Shown: positions 1 to 7,191, numbered from the stretch's first letter. The stretch: DNA of 22,365 nt from Kiritimatiellia bacterium (GCA_016296065.1 JAEDKA010000060.1:1-22365), one strand, 5' to 3'. Made by a program: numbers and translations. Notes: generated by a model not told the origin, from the sequence alone.

Positions 1-119
1 GCACAGCCAGAGACCATGCCGCCTGACGCGCGTAAGTTCAAATGCGTAAACCCTGGGCGTGAGTTTGCATTGTCCGCGCCGCAAAACCGCCGCCTTCAAC
101 GGGGCAGACAGCGGAAGCT

Positions 120-1688
120 TCAGTTCTCGACTTCGCCGCGCGCCCGGCGCTCTACGTAGTCCTTCGTCACGCGCCAGACCACCGGCGAGAGAAGGACGAG
201 CGCCACGAGGTTCGGAAACGCCATGAGTCCGTTGAACGTGTCGGCAATGCCCCACACCACGGAGACCGTGAGGTACGGCCCGACGAACACGACCGCGACG
301 TAGAGGAGGCGGTATATCCTGACGACGCCCATGCGGTTGGACCCGACGAGGTACTCCAGGCACTTCTCGGAGTAGTAGTCCCAGCCGAGAATCGTCGTGA
401 ACGCGAAGAACGCGAGCGCCGTCATGAGGAAAAAGGACGCGATAGTGCCGGAGTTCGGGCCGAGGAACGCGAGTCCGCGGCTGAACGCCTCAATCGTGAT
501 GTCGACGCCCTTGAGCCCGAGCGACGGCTCCCACGCGCCGGTGACGACGATCGCGAGACCGGTCATCGTGCAGATTACGATGGTGTCGATGAACGTTCCG
601 GTCATGCACACGAGGCCCTGGCGCGCAGGCTCGTTCGTCTTCGCCGCGGCGGCCGCGATCGGGGCGGAGCCGAGGCCCGCCTCGTTCGAGAAGATTCCGC
701 GCGCGATGCCCTTCTGCATCGCTATGAAGATCGTGCCGACCATGCCGCCGGTGAATGCGGACGGATTGAACGCCGCTCGGACAATGAGCTCTATCGCCGA
801 CGTCACCTTCGAGAGGTTCCCGAAGAGAAGGAGGACTATGATGACGAGGTAGAACACGGCCATGAACGGGACGATCACCGTCGAGACCTTCGCGATGCGC
901 TGGAGTCCGCCGATCACGACGAGCCCGACGCACACCGTAACTATGACGCCCGCAATGACGACAGGGGTCGAGTAGGTCGTGCCGAAGAGCTGGATCCCAG
1001 TCGTCATGTCCGCCGGATTGAAGCCCGGGTCGAAGAAGCGCTGCACGGCCGACGTTATGCCGTGGATCTGCGTGATTGTGCCGATGCCCATGATGCCCGC
1101 CGTGACGCCGAAGAAAGCGAACAGGACCGCAAGCCACTTCCATTTTGAGCCGAGACCCTTCTCGATGTAGTAGAACGGACCGCCCAGGACGCGCCCGTCC
1201 GGCGTGATCTCGCGGTACTTGACTGCTAGAAGGCCCTCGGCGTACTTCGTCGCCATGCCGAAGAAGGCGGCGACCTCCATCCAGAACAGCGCGCCCGGCC
1301 CGCCCGTGCCGATGGCCGTCGCAACGCCGACGATGTTGCCCGTTCCGATCGTCGCGGAAAGCGCGGTGCAGAGAGCCCCGAACTGGCTCACCTCGCCGCG
1401 CGCGCCCTTCCCCTCATCGCCGGCGAACATGATGCGGAACGCCTCACGCAGGTTGAAGAGATGGGTGAAGCGGAGAATGCAGGTGAGGAGAAGCCCCGTG
1501 ACGAGAATGGCGCCGATCAGAGGGACGCCCCAGACGTATCCGTCTATCTTGTCCACTATGGCCGTAAAGCCCGCAAGCCAGTCGCTCGTCGCCTCCACCG
1601 TCTGCGCCACCTGCGCAGTCTGCGCGGCTTCCGGTTCCGCCGCAATGACCTTGAGTGCTGTTGTAGCCGTCGACACTATGTTCGTCAT
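120..1688 (-). CDS. AGCS-family sodium:alanine/amino-acid symporter
   Basis: A 522-residue polytopic inner-membrane protein that should import alanine, glycine or a related amino acid with Na+. The sequence shows many hydrophobic segments and AGCS hallmarks: ATIGTGNIVGVATAI followed by GGPGALFWMEVAAFFGMATKYAE near residues 110-150, GGPFYYIEKGLG near 170, and IFSNEAGLGSAPIAAAAAKTNEP near 330-350. The length suits the family (roughly 450-540). The first 45 residues are Ala/Thr/Glu-rich and not obviously a signal peptide. The ATG at 1688 is supported by GAGGAG four bases upstream and a TATAAT box at 1718-1723. It is transcribed away from the cobalamin-regulated receptor gene. The exact amino acid carried cannot be read from sequence. 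Confidence 0.93.
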   Translation of the reverse strand: MTNIVSTATTALKVIAAEPEAAQTAQVAQTVEATSDWLAGFTAIVDKIDGYVWGVPLIGAILVTGLLLTCILRFTHLFNLREAFRIMFAGDEGKGARGEVSQFGALCTALSATIGTGNIVGVATAIGTGGPGALFWMEVAAFFGMATKYAEGLLAVKYREITPDGRVLGGPFYYIEKGLGSKWKWLAVLFAFFGVTAGIMGIGTITQIHGITSAVQRFFDPGFNPADMTTGIQLFGTTYSTPVVIAGVIVTVCVGLVVIGGLQRIAKVSTVIVPFMAVFYLVIIVLLLFGNLSKVTSAIELIVRAAFNPSAFTGGMVGTIFIAMQKGIARGIFSNEAGLGSAPIAAAAAKTNEPARQGLVCMTGTFIDTIVICTMTGLAIVVTGAWEPSLGLKGVDITIEAFSRGLAFLGPNSGTIASFFLMTALAFFAFTTILGWDYYSEKCLEYLVGSNRMGVVRIYRLLYVAVVFVGPYLTVSVVWGIADTFNGLMAFPNLVALVLLSPVVWRVTKDYVERRARGEVEN

Positions 1689-1717
1689 GTTTCTCCTCGC
1701 TTATCGCGTTTTTTTCC

Positions 1718-1723
1718 ATTATA
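1718..1723 (-). promoter_or_regulatory. -10 box (TATAAT) of the AGCS symporter gene
   Basis: Perfect TATAAT on the minus strand, 29 nt before the ATG at 1688, leaving a leader of about 22 nt that contains a good Shine-Dalgarno. No clear -35 hexamer is seen. It lies back to back with the plus-strand -10 at 1761-1766, so the two divergent promoters share about 40 bp. Confidence 0.55.
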
Positions 1724-1760
1724 TCATATTATGCGCCCGCCGTGCGGAAAAGATATATGG

Positions 1761-1766
1761 TATAAT
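1761..1766 (+). promoter_or_regulatory. -10 box (TATAAT) of the riboswitch/TonB-receptor transcript
   Basis: Perfect TATAAT that would start transcription near 1773, just upstream of the cobalamin riboswitch, giving a 5' leader of about 124 nt. No convincing -35 box is visible. Confidence 0.55.
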
Positions 1767-1777
1767 AACCGACCGAC

Positions 1778-1890
1778 GGATCCGGAAAGCCCTGTGGAAC
1801 CCAGGCACTGTCGCGCAGCCGTTACAGCCGGAATGCGGAGCCGCCCACGAACAACAACCTCAAGTACCCTCGCAAGAGGGGGAAAGAAGA
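1778..1890 (+). promoter_or_regulatory. Compact cobalamin riboswitch with putative expression platform
   Basis: The leader follows the order of the cobalamin riboswitch core: GGAAA at 1784-1788, a GUGGAACCC segment, then GGCACUGUCGCGCAGCCGUUA (1804-1824), which corresponds to the consensus GCUGUCCCGCAACUGU, then CAGCCGGAAUGC (1825-1836), which corresponds to the B12 box. The aptamer is short (about 70 nt), suggesting a small variant without the large peripheral arms. Downstream, CCCTC-GCAA-GAGGG (1867-1880) forms a hairpin that pairs a purine-rich GAGGG just before the start codon, a plausible platform controlling translation. The motif match is read by eye; the ligand and fold are inferred from the family. 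Confidence 0.8.
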
Positions 1891-1896
1891 ACACAG

Positions 1897-3897
1897 ATGA
1901 AGAAGCTGATTCCCGCGGCCATTGCCGCGGCGGCGGCGCTTGCCGCGCTAGCCGAAACTAACGAGACCGAATCCGCCGCGGCGGAACTGCCGCGCGTCGT
2001 CGTGGAGGCCTCGCGCACAGGAAAGACCCCAGCCGAGATGCCGTCCGCAGTCCAGGTCGTCACGCGCGGCGAAATCGCCGCGAGCGGAGCGAGAGACCTC
2101 GCGGACCTCCTCCAGAAGAAGTCCGTCTCGCTCGACTTCGCGCACCTCGGCGCAAACAACCCCGCGCTCACCCAGCTCGCGCCGCGCGGATATGGAGAGA
2201 ACGGATTCGGACGCCTCCTCGTCATGGTCGACGGCGAGCGCCTCAACAGCCCCGACATGAACGCGCCCAACCTCTCGCAGGTCAGCCTCGGCTCAATCGA
2301 GCGCGTCGAAATCCTCCAGGGCTCGCAGAACGTCCTCCACGGCGACGTCGGTTCCGCCGGTATGATCAACATCGTAACCACCTCCGAAGACTACGACACG
2401 CACGGACACGTCGAAGTCCACGGCGGGAGCTGGAACACTATCGGAGCCTCCGCCTCCTACCGCGGCGGAAGCGAGGAGAGCGGCACGCGCTGGTGGGCGA
2501 ACGGCGGATGGGACCATTCCGACGGATACCGCCACGACAGCGGCTTCGACATCTACTCCGCGGGCGGCGGAGTCAGGCAGGACTTCGAGGGCGGCTCCTA
2601 CGTCCGCCTCTCCGCGTTCTGGTCCGACGCCGACAGCGAACTCCCGGGCTACCTCTCCAAGGAGCAGTGGCGCCACAACGCCAAGGATTCCGACGGATAC
2701 GGCGACTTCTACCGCCGCACGACGTACGGCGTCAACGCGACGGCCTTCGGCGTCATAAACGACGAGAACTCGATCCGCCTCACCCAGACCCTCTCGCGCC
2801 GACACCTCAAGAGCCGCGGCTACGGATACTGGTACACCGACTTCGACATCTACTCGTACGCCATCACGCCCGAGTGGATCAACACCGCGCGGATAGCGGG
2901 CTTCGACAACGAGCTGATCGTCGGAGCGACGTTCCGCTACGACCGCAACGACGCCGCGAACTGGGGAACTTCCTCCTACGGCTACAGCCACTCCAAGTAC
3001 GAGTACGACCGCCAGACGATGGGCTTCTACGCGCAGGATACGTTCAAGCTCACGGACCAGGTCTCGATCGAGGTCGGCGGACGCTACGAGCGCAGCTGGA
3101 ACAAGTGCACGATGGCGAACGATCCGCGCCGCACATACGACCTCGCGGCATACGACGCCGCCCTTCTCTTCGCGCCCATAGACGGACTCAAGACATACTT
3201 CAAGTTCTCCGACTTCTACCGCATGCCCTTCATCGACGAGGTCGCGTTCAACTCGCGCGACGACCTCCTCTCGCCCGAGCGCGGATGGCGCGTCGACGCA
3301 GGCTTCGACTGGTCGTTCCTAGAGGAGTTCAACCTTGCCGCGAACGCATTCGTCTCGCGCACGAAGGACGAGATCTTCTACGACTCGCTCTTCCCCTACT
3401 CGAGCTTCGGCTGGACCTACTACGGCGACAACGTCAACTCTCCGTCGCCCGTAATGCGCGAGGGATTCGACCTCCGTGCCGCCTGGGAGCGCGACAAGGT
3501 CGCTGGCGTCGCGATCGCGTACAGCTACGTGAACGCGGAGTTCGACGGAGGCGAATACGACGGCAACGACGTGCCGATGGCGGCGGAATCCGTCGTGTCC
3601 GCAAGCGCGAAGGTCTGGCTCTGGGACGACTGCTTCGTCTTCGGCGGATACCGCTTCCGCTCCGAGTGCTTCTCGACGTCCGACTTCGCGAACGAATACG
3701 AGAAGGTGCCGAGCTGCGGACTCTTCAACGCCGGAGTCCAATACTCCCCGAAGTTCTGGGACCTCGACGGACTCGTCGTCACGTTCGCGGTCGACAACCT
3801 CTTCGACAAGGACTACTGCGACTACACGACGTACGGACGCTGCTACTGGCCCGCCGCCGGCAGGAGCTGGATGCTCACCGTCCGCTACGAGTTCTGA
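1897..3897 (+). CDS. btuB: TonB-dependent outer-membrane receptor, probably cobalamin (BtuB-like)
   Basis: A 666-residue outer-membrane beta-barrel importer energised by TonB. The frame stays open upstream to 1204, but the ATG at 1897 is chosen because it begins a classical signal peptide (MKKLIPAAIAAAAALAALA) and follows the riboswitch leader. A plug domain (about 30-160) contains VVVEASRTGKTPAEMPSAVQ, LLVMVDGERLN and IERVEILQGSQNVLHG, typical of TonB plugs. The remainder alternates aromatic and hydrophilic strands and ends in ...LTVRYEF, with the terminal Phe usual for outer-membrane barrels. E. coli BtuB is slightly shorter (about 614). The upstream cobalamin riboswitch is the main reason to propose corrinoids as the substrate; without it the call would be only 'TonB-dependent receptor'. 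No btuFCD genes are adjacent. Confidence 0.88.
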   Translation: MKKLIPAAIAAAAALAALAETNETESAAAELPRVVVEASRTGKTPAEMPSAVQVVTRGEIAASGARDLADLLQKKSVSLDFAHLGANNPALTQLAPRGYGENGFGRLLVMVDGERLNSPDMNAPNLSQVSLGSIERVEILQGSQNVLHGDVGSAGMINIVTTSEDYDTHGHVEVHGGSWNTIGASASYRGGSEESGTRWWANGGWDHSDGYRHDSGFDIYSAGGGVRQDFEGGSYVRLSAFWSDADSELPGYLSKEQWRHNAKDSDGYGDFYRRTTYGVNATAFGVINDENSIRLTQTLSRRHLKSRGYGYWYTDFDIYSYAITPEWINTARIAGFDNELIVGATFRYDRNDAANWGTSSYGYSHSKYEYDRQTMGFYAQDTFKLTDQVSIEVGGRYERSWNKCTMANDPRRTYDLAAYDAALLFAPIDGLKTYFKFSDFYRMPFIDEVAFNSRDDLLSPERGWRVDAGFDWSFLEEFNLAANAFVSRTKDEIFYDSLFPYSSFGWTYYGDNVNSPSPVMREGFDLRAAWERDKVAGVAIAYSYVNAEFDGGEYDGNDVPMAAESVVSASAKVWLWDDCFVFGGYRFRSECFSTSDFANEYEKVPSCGLFNAGVQYSPKFWDLDGLVVTFAVDNLFDKDYCDYTTYGRCYWPAAGRSWMLTVRYEF

Positions 3898-4814
3898 CGG
3901 CGCCGCGCCGTCCGATTCCCTTCGATTAAGCCGCGCATGGCGGAGACGAAAGCCTCCGCCGCAGGGGTGAACGACACCCCCGCGCGGCGTATGACGCCCA
4001 CGCGTATCTCGTCGTCCAGCGCCAGCGGGACCGATATTATCTCGGCGTTGTACGCCTTTGCGTGCACGCCCGACGCCACGGTGAAGCCCTGCAGCCCCAG
4101 CACGAGGTTCGTCATCGTTGCCCTGTCACGGACGCGGATGCTCTTCTTGCGGTCGATCGCCGGCATCACCTCCTCGGCAAAGTACAATGCGTTCTCCACG
4201 CCCTGCTCGTAGGTGATGTACGGATACGCATCCAGCTCGTCGGGGCTTATCGACTTCTTCTTGGCAAGTGGATGCTTCCTCGAGAGGAACACGTGCGGCT
4301 TCGCCGTGTAGAGCTCCTCGAACTGCAGATCCTCCTTGCGGAGTATCTTGCGGATGGCGGACTCGTTCCTGTTCGACAGGTACAGCACACCGACCTCGCT
4401 GCGGTGGCGAGCGACATCCTCTATGATCTCGCTGGTCACCGTCTCGCGCAGCGTGAAGTCGTACGCGTCCGCCCCGTTGGCCTTCACGACCTCCATGAAC
4501 GCCTCCACCGCGAACGCGTAGTGCTGGCACGACACGGAGAACTGCGGACGCCTCACGGCCTTTCCGGTGTACTTCGCCGCAATGCGCGACGCGTCGTCCA
4601 GGATCTGCCGCGCGGAGGAGAGGAACTCCTCCCCTTCGCGCGTTACGGTCACGCCGCGAGCGGTCCGCGTGAAGATCGCGGTGCGCAGCTCCTCCTCGAG
4701 GGCGCGTATCGACTCGGTGAGCGTCGGCTGGGTCGCGAAGACGCGGCGCGCAGCCTCGCTGATGCTCCCGCAGGTCGCCACCGCATCCACATACTTTAGT
4801 TGCTGGAGTGTCAT
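3885..4814 (-). CDS. LysR-family transcriptional regulator
   Basis: A 309-residue DNA-binding regulator. Residues 1-60 are the LysR winged helix-turn-helix: MTLQQLKYVDAVATCGSISEAARRVFATQPTLTESIRALEEEL, followed by the linker helix. Residues 90-295 look like the periplasmic-binding-protein-like effector domain (PHVFLSRKHPLAKK, DLDAYPYITYEQG-like segments). The open frame extends 31 codons upstream, but the ATG at 4814 is preferred because TATAAT lies at 4822-4827, inside that extension, and because LysR proteins normally start this close to the HTH. There is no Shine-Dalgarno, so translation is probably leaderless. The last 13 bp overlap the convergent TonB receptor gene. The effector and targets are unknown; it is not divergent from any obvious target gene. 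Confidence 0.93.
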   Translation of the reverse strand: MTLQQLKYVDAVATCGSISEAARRVFATQPTLTESIRALEEELRTAIFTRTARGVTVTREGEEFLSSARQILDDASRIAAKYTGKAVRRPQFSVSCQHYAFAVEAFMEVVKANGADAYDFTLRETVTSEIIEDVARHRSEVGVLYLSNRNESAIRKILRKEDLQFEELYTAKPHVFLSRKHPLAKKKSISPDELDAYPYITYEQGVENALYFAEEVMPAIDRKKSIRVRDRATMTNLVLGLQGFTVASGVHAKAYNAEIISVPLALDDEIRVGVIRRAGVSFTPAAEAFVSAMRGLIEGNRTARRRQNS

Positions 4815-4821
4815 GCGAAGT

Positions 4822-4827
4822 ATTATA
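4822..4827 (-). promoter_or_regulatory. -10 box (TATAAT) of the LysR gene, 7 nt before the ATG
   Basis: Perfect TATAAT whose end is only seven bases (ACTTCGC) from the LysR start codon. Transcription should begin at or next to the A of ATG, implying a leaderless mRNA. No -35 match is evident. Confidence 0.55.
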
Positions 4828-4875
4828 TCATTTTGTATCGCACCTCGCACACCCCCCCAGGCAAAAGAGAAGACA

Positions 4876-4897
4876 GGGGGGACAGTCCCCGGTAAAT
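4876..4897 (+). repeat. GGGGAC-type palindromic repeat, copy 1
   Basis: GGGGAC-A-GTCCCC (4878-4890) followed by GGTAAATT. A near-identical copy with the same flanks (GAAGACA before, GGTAAAT after) lies at 7146-7171, and a diverged copy at 5234-5254. It resembles REP-type elements mobilised by REP-associated tyrosine transposases; that link is inferred only from the palindrome. Confidence 0.6.
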
Positions 4898-4933
4898 TCC
4901 TCTCCATGATTGCACCACGAGCACTGACTGGGG

Positions 4934-4954
4934 GAAGCGCCGTCTCGGCGCTTC
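4934..4954. repeat. Triloop hairpin GAAGCGCCG-TCT-CGGCGCTTC
   Basis: Perfect 9-bp stem with a TCT triloop. The triloop is the same as in hairpin C of the A-B-C repeats elsewhere in the window, although the stem is unrelated. A smaller hairpin, GCGCG-CTTC-CGCGC, follows at 4968-4981. Confidence 0.65.
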
Positions 4955-5073
4955 GCAGCTTGGTAAAGCGCGCTTCCGCGCATTTTCAATCCGGTCCCCG
5001 TACTCCTTCTTGAACTCGCGCGCAAACCGCCCGGCGTCAACTGCCCGCATCTTCACCTTCACGTAAACAAGGA

Positions 5074-5094
5074 GACGCAGCGTCCCGCTGCGTC
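5074..5094. repeat. Triloop hairpin GACGCAGCG-TCC-CGCTGCGTC
   Basis: Perfect 9-bp stem with a TCC triloop, the alternative loop found in hairpin C of the A-B-C repeats. A weaker inverted repeat (AGCACC...GGTGCT, 5102-5124) follows directly. Confidence 0.65.
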
Positions 5095-5126
5095 ATCGGG
5101 TAGCACCATGTCCGTGGCGGTGCTTG

Positions 5127-5238
5127 CCTGTCAGCGAGAACGGACACGTCGATCAGTATTATGTCCGATACGCGCACGACGCATCCCTCAAGCGCGAACG
5201 GGAACACCTGGCGGTCGAAGCCGGGGATTATGAGGGAG
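5127..5238 (-). pseudogene. Possible relic of an HD-domain (dGTPase-like) gene
   Basis: One minus-strand frame here reads SLIIPGFDRQVFPFALEG then CVVRVSDIILIDV before losing sense. The LEGCVVRVSDII stretch resembles the helix before the YIGRDIEDA-type motif of dGTPase-like HD proteins, which here is garbled. There is no start codon, no HD motif and no upstream part, so at most this is a decayed fragment. The resemblance is from memory and could be chance. Confidence 0.22.
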
Positions 5239-5254
5239 ACTGTCCCCGGGAAAT
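5234..5254 (+). repeat. GGGGAC-type palindromic repeat, copy 3 (diverged)
   Basis: GGGAGACTGTCCCCGGGAAAT corresponds to copies 1 and 2 with a few substitutions and is in the same orientation. Together with the copy at 7146-7171 it brackets the GH2 gene. Confidence 0.5.
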
Positions 5255-5268
5255 ACTCGATTTTTTAA

Positions 5269-5300
5269 CGCAGAGGCGCAGAGCCGCAGAGTTCGCAGAG
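5269..5300 (+). repeat. Four-copy CGCAGAG microrepeat
   Basis: CGCAGAG occurs at 5269, 5277, 5285 and 5294, a period of 8-9 bp, starting just after a T6 run and ending 20 bp from the GH2 stop codon. Similar GCGCAGAG-rich strings are familiar as intergenic repeats in diverse bacteria; no function is evident. Confidence 0.7.
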
Positions 5301-5320
5301 TCAGGTGGGAACTTGAGATT

Positions 5321-7051
5321 TTATGGTTTGAGGTTGAAGTATTTGCGGACGGTCTCGGCGGAGAGCTTCGGGCGCCGCAGGCGGTCGAAGACGCCGGCGA
5401 TCGAGCCGCCGAACATCGCGGACACCGCCTTGCCGCCGAAGCGTTCGCGCGTCCGGCCGTCGTTCATCTGCCAGATCGAGAACCCGACGACGTCGGGGTT
5501 CGCCCACAGCGTCTCGAAGATGTCCGTCAGGTACTCGTCCTGGAACTCCTCCGTGTTCGGCGAGGCGTATTCGCCGCGTCGCCCGAACTCGCCGCCGCAG
5601 CCAGACTCGGACACCATGATCGGCTTGTCGGGATAGCGCGCGCGGAACTTCGCGACGATTCCGTTGAAGTTTGAGGAAACGGATTTCCTGAACTGCGCGT
5701 TGTCGCCGGGAACCATCGGTATCGTCCCCGGATATGCGTTGAACGAGACGATGTCCATGTTCGTGCAGCAGATGTCGCCGTCGGTGATGTTGCATGCAAA
5801 CGTCACGAGGCGCCCCGGATTCTCGGCGCGTATCGTCTCGGCGAGAGTGTCGACGAGCGACTTGCATTCCTTCTTGTGGCTGGCGCACTCGTTGAGGAAT
5901 CCGTAGATGATGACCGACGGATGGTTGAAGCTCGCGCGCACCATGTCGCGCGTCTCCTTCACCTGCATCTCGCAGAACTCCGCGTCCTTCAGCTCGCTCG
6001 GCGGGAAGTTGTTGTTCGTGTAGTCCTGTCCGTTGCCCCATCCGAGCGACTCCTCCCATACGAGCACGCCGTTTTCGTCGCAGAGGTCGAGGAAGCGTTC
6101 GCACTGCTGGTAGTGCGCGCCGCGTATGAAGTTGCCGCCGAGCGCCTTCAGGCGCTGGATGTCCTGCAGCATGAGCGCTTCGCCCGTGGCCGCGCCGTTG
6201 AGCCAGTCGGACTCGTGCCGGTTGAAGCCCTTGAGGAACAGCTCCCTGCCGTTCAGGTATATCTTCCTGTCCCGCGCCTCGATCTGGCGGATACCGAAAC
6301 GAGTTGAAAGTTTAAAGTTTAAAGTTGGAAGTTGAACGGACAGCCTATGAAGGTTCGGGGAGTCGGGAGACCACAGGCGGAAGTCCGGAACGGTGACGGC
6401 CGCGCGGCCGTCGCTCAATTTGACATTGACCTCCTGCCCGCCGTCAAATGCAAGCGTCACAGCGGAATCGCCCCCATTCTCAACTTTGACCTCGACCTTG
6501 CCCGTCTTGTAGTCCAGCGTGCGGACAAAGACCTTCGGCTCGCGCTCGACGAGCTTCACGCCGTGGTAGAATCCGCCGTAGAAATAGAAGTCGTAGTACG
6601 GACGCGCCAGCTTCACGCGCGGCCACGAAAGAATGTTGTCGACCGCCGCGAAGACGGAGTGCTCGCCCGCGGCGAGAGGTCCGACGGGGATCTCGAGGCG
6701 CGCGTATGGATACGGATGAAGTCCCAAGTCCTTCCCGTCCAGCTCGAACTTCGCGCGGACGCCCATTCCGTCCACGACGAGGACCGCGTCCTTCATCGGC
6801 TTCGCGAGCGTGAACGACCGGCGGTAGAGTCCGGTGCCGCGCTTCATGTACCACTTCGGCATCATGTCGTAGCACGCGGGGACGGGAATCGAATCCGTTG
6901 CCACGAAGTCGCCCTTCGCGGCCTCCTCTATCGGCTTACCCTCCTCGAAGCGGAAGCTCCAGCTCCCGTCAAGCGAAAGCGACTCCGCAGCCATGCCGCA
7001 TGCGGCGGCAGCACAAAACAACAACGACAATACATGCGACTTCATTTTCAT
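5321..7051 (-). CDS. Exported glycoside hydrolase family 2 enzyme
   Basis: A 576-residue retaining beta-glycosidase. The signal peptide is MKMKSHVLSLLFCAAAACGMAA. A sugar-binding jelly-roll follows (about 25-165, RGTGLYRRSFTL), then an Ig-like domain (165-255) and a TIM barrel (256-576) with KGFNRHE, FIRGAHYQ, the acid/base Glu388 in NHPSVIIYGFLNE, and the nucleophile Glu482 in PIMVSESG. Size and the 94-residue spacing resemble beta-glucuronidases, but the NxK glucuronate-recognition motif expected before the C-terminal VFDRLRRPK segment reads S-I-A (about 550-552), so the substrate is more likely a neutral sugar. ATG codons at 7072, 7060, 7051 and 7045 are possible; 7051 gives the cleanest signal peptide, and a start at 7093 would overlap the -10 box. 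A heptamer DNA repeat is embedded at 6301-6335. Confidence 0.9.
   Translation of the reverse strand: MKMKSHVLSLLFCAAAACGMAAESLSLDGSWSFRFEEGKPIEEAAKGDFVATDSIPVPACYDMMPKWYMKRGTGLYRRSFTLAKPMKDAVLVVDGMGVRAKFELDGKDLGLHPYPYARLEIPVGPLAAGEHSVFAAVDNILSWPRVKLARPYYDFYFYGGFYHGVKLVEREPKVFVRTLDYKTGKVEVKVENGGDSAVTLAFDGGQEVNVKLSDGRAAVTVPDFRLWSPDSPNLHRLSVQLPTLNFKLSTRFGIRQIEARDRKIYLNGRELFLKGFNRHESDWLNGAATGEALMLQDIQRLKALGGNFIRGAHYQQCERFLDLCDENGVLVWEESLGWGNGQDYTNNNFPPSELKDAEFCEMQVKETRDMVRASFNHPSVIIYGFLNECASHKKECKSLVDTLAETIRAENPGRLVTFACNITDGDICCTNMDIVSFNAYPGTIPMVPGDNAQFRKSVSSNFNGIVAKFRARYPDKPIMVSESGCGGEFGRRGEYASPNTEEFQDEYLTDIFETLWANPDVVGFSIWQMNDGRTRERFGGKAVSAMFGGSIAGVFDRLRRPKLSAETVRKYFNLKP
6301..6335. repeat. 7-bp tandem repeat (AAGTTTA-like) inside the GH2 coding sequence
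   Basis: Five consecutive 7-mers (GAGTTGA, AAGTTTA, AAGTTTA, AAGTTGG, AAGTTGA), strikingly AT-rich against the GC-rich gene. On the coding strand they encode QLPTLNFKLST, at the junction between the Ig-like domain and the barrel, where a short linker is expected. The reading frame is kept. Confidence 0.8.
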
Positions 7052-7081
7052 GCAACACATCCCATTAATCATTTTTCCACT

Positions 7082-7087
7082 ATTATA
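7082..7087 (-). promoter_or_regulatory. -10 box (TATAAT) of the GH2 gene
   Basis: Perfect TATAAT 9 nt before the ATG at 7072 and about 30 nt before the preferred ATG at 7051. Transcription would begin around 7075, so either a nearly leaderless start at 7072 or a roughly 24-nt leader is possible. Confidence 0.5.
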
Positions 7088-7145
7088 CCACAAAACACCG
7101 TGAGAGAATCACGCAACTCGTTGCGAAGATATGAGAGAACATGAA

Positions 7146-7171
7146 GACAAGGGGGACAGTCCCCGGTAAAT
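7146..7171 (+). repeat. GGGGAC-type palindromic repeat, copy 2
   Basis: GGGGAC-A-GTCCCC (7152-7164) with the same flanks as copy 1 (GAAGACA before, GGTAAAT after). It lies upstream of the GH2 promoter. Confidence 0.6.
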
Positions 7172-7191
7172 ACCCGAGGCAGATGGCGGGC

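Larger units (their letters stand above)
4815..5320. other. Gene-poor 0.5-kb region of hairpins and repeat debris
   Basis: No intact gene is supported here. The stretch contains two GGGGAC-type palindromes (4876-4897 and 5234-5254), three short GC-rich hairpins (4934-4954, 4968-4981, 5074-5094), a four-copy CGCAGAG microrepeat (5269-5300), and possible coding relics on the minus strand. Short open frames in it (for example 4823-5062 minus and 5124-5636 plus) cross these repeats and lack family features. The region looks like accumulated repeats and decayed sequence between the LysR and GH2 genes. Confidence 0.6.

Noticed and set aside
1..119. Coding or RNA feature at the left edge
   Set aside because: No convincing open frame, terminator or RNA motif could be recognised in this short stretch after the AGCS stop codon.
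1204..1896. Upstream extension of the TonB receptor reading frame
   Set aside because: It runs through the AGCS gene on the other strand, the divergent promoters and the riboswitch. The signal peptide begins at 1897.
2493..3929. 478-residue plus-strand open frame within the TonB receptor gene
   Set aside because: Arg-rich out-of-frame shadow; the receptor frame has the plug motifs and the terminal Phe.
4823..5062. 79-residue minus-strand open frame (RAVDAGRFAREFKKEYGDRIENA)
   Set aside because: The first part looks protein-like, but the frame runs into the hairpins and the GGGGAC palindrome, has no family match I recognise, and overlaps the LysR promoter.
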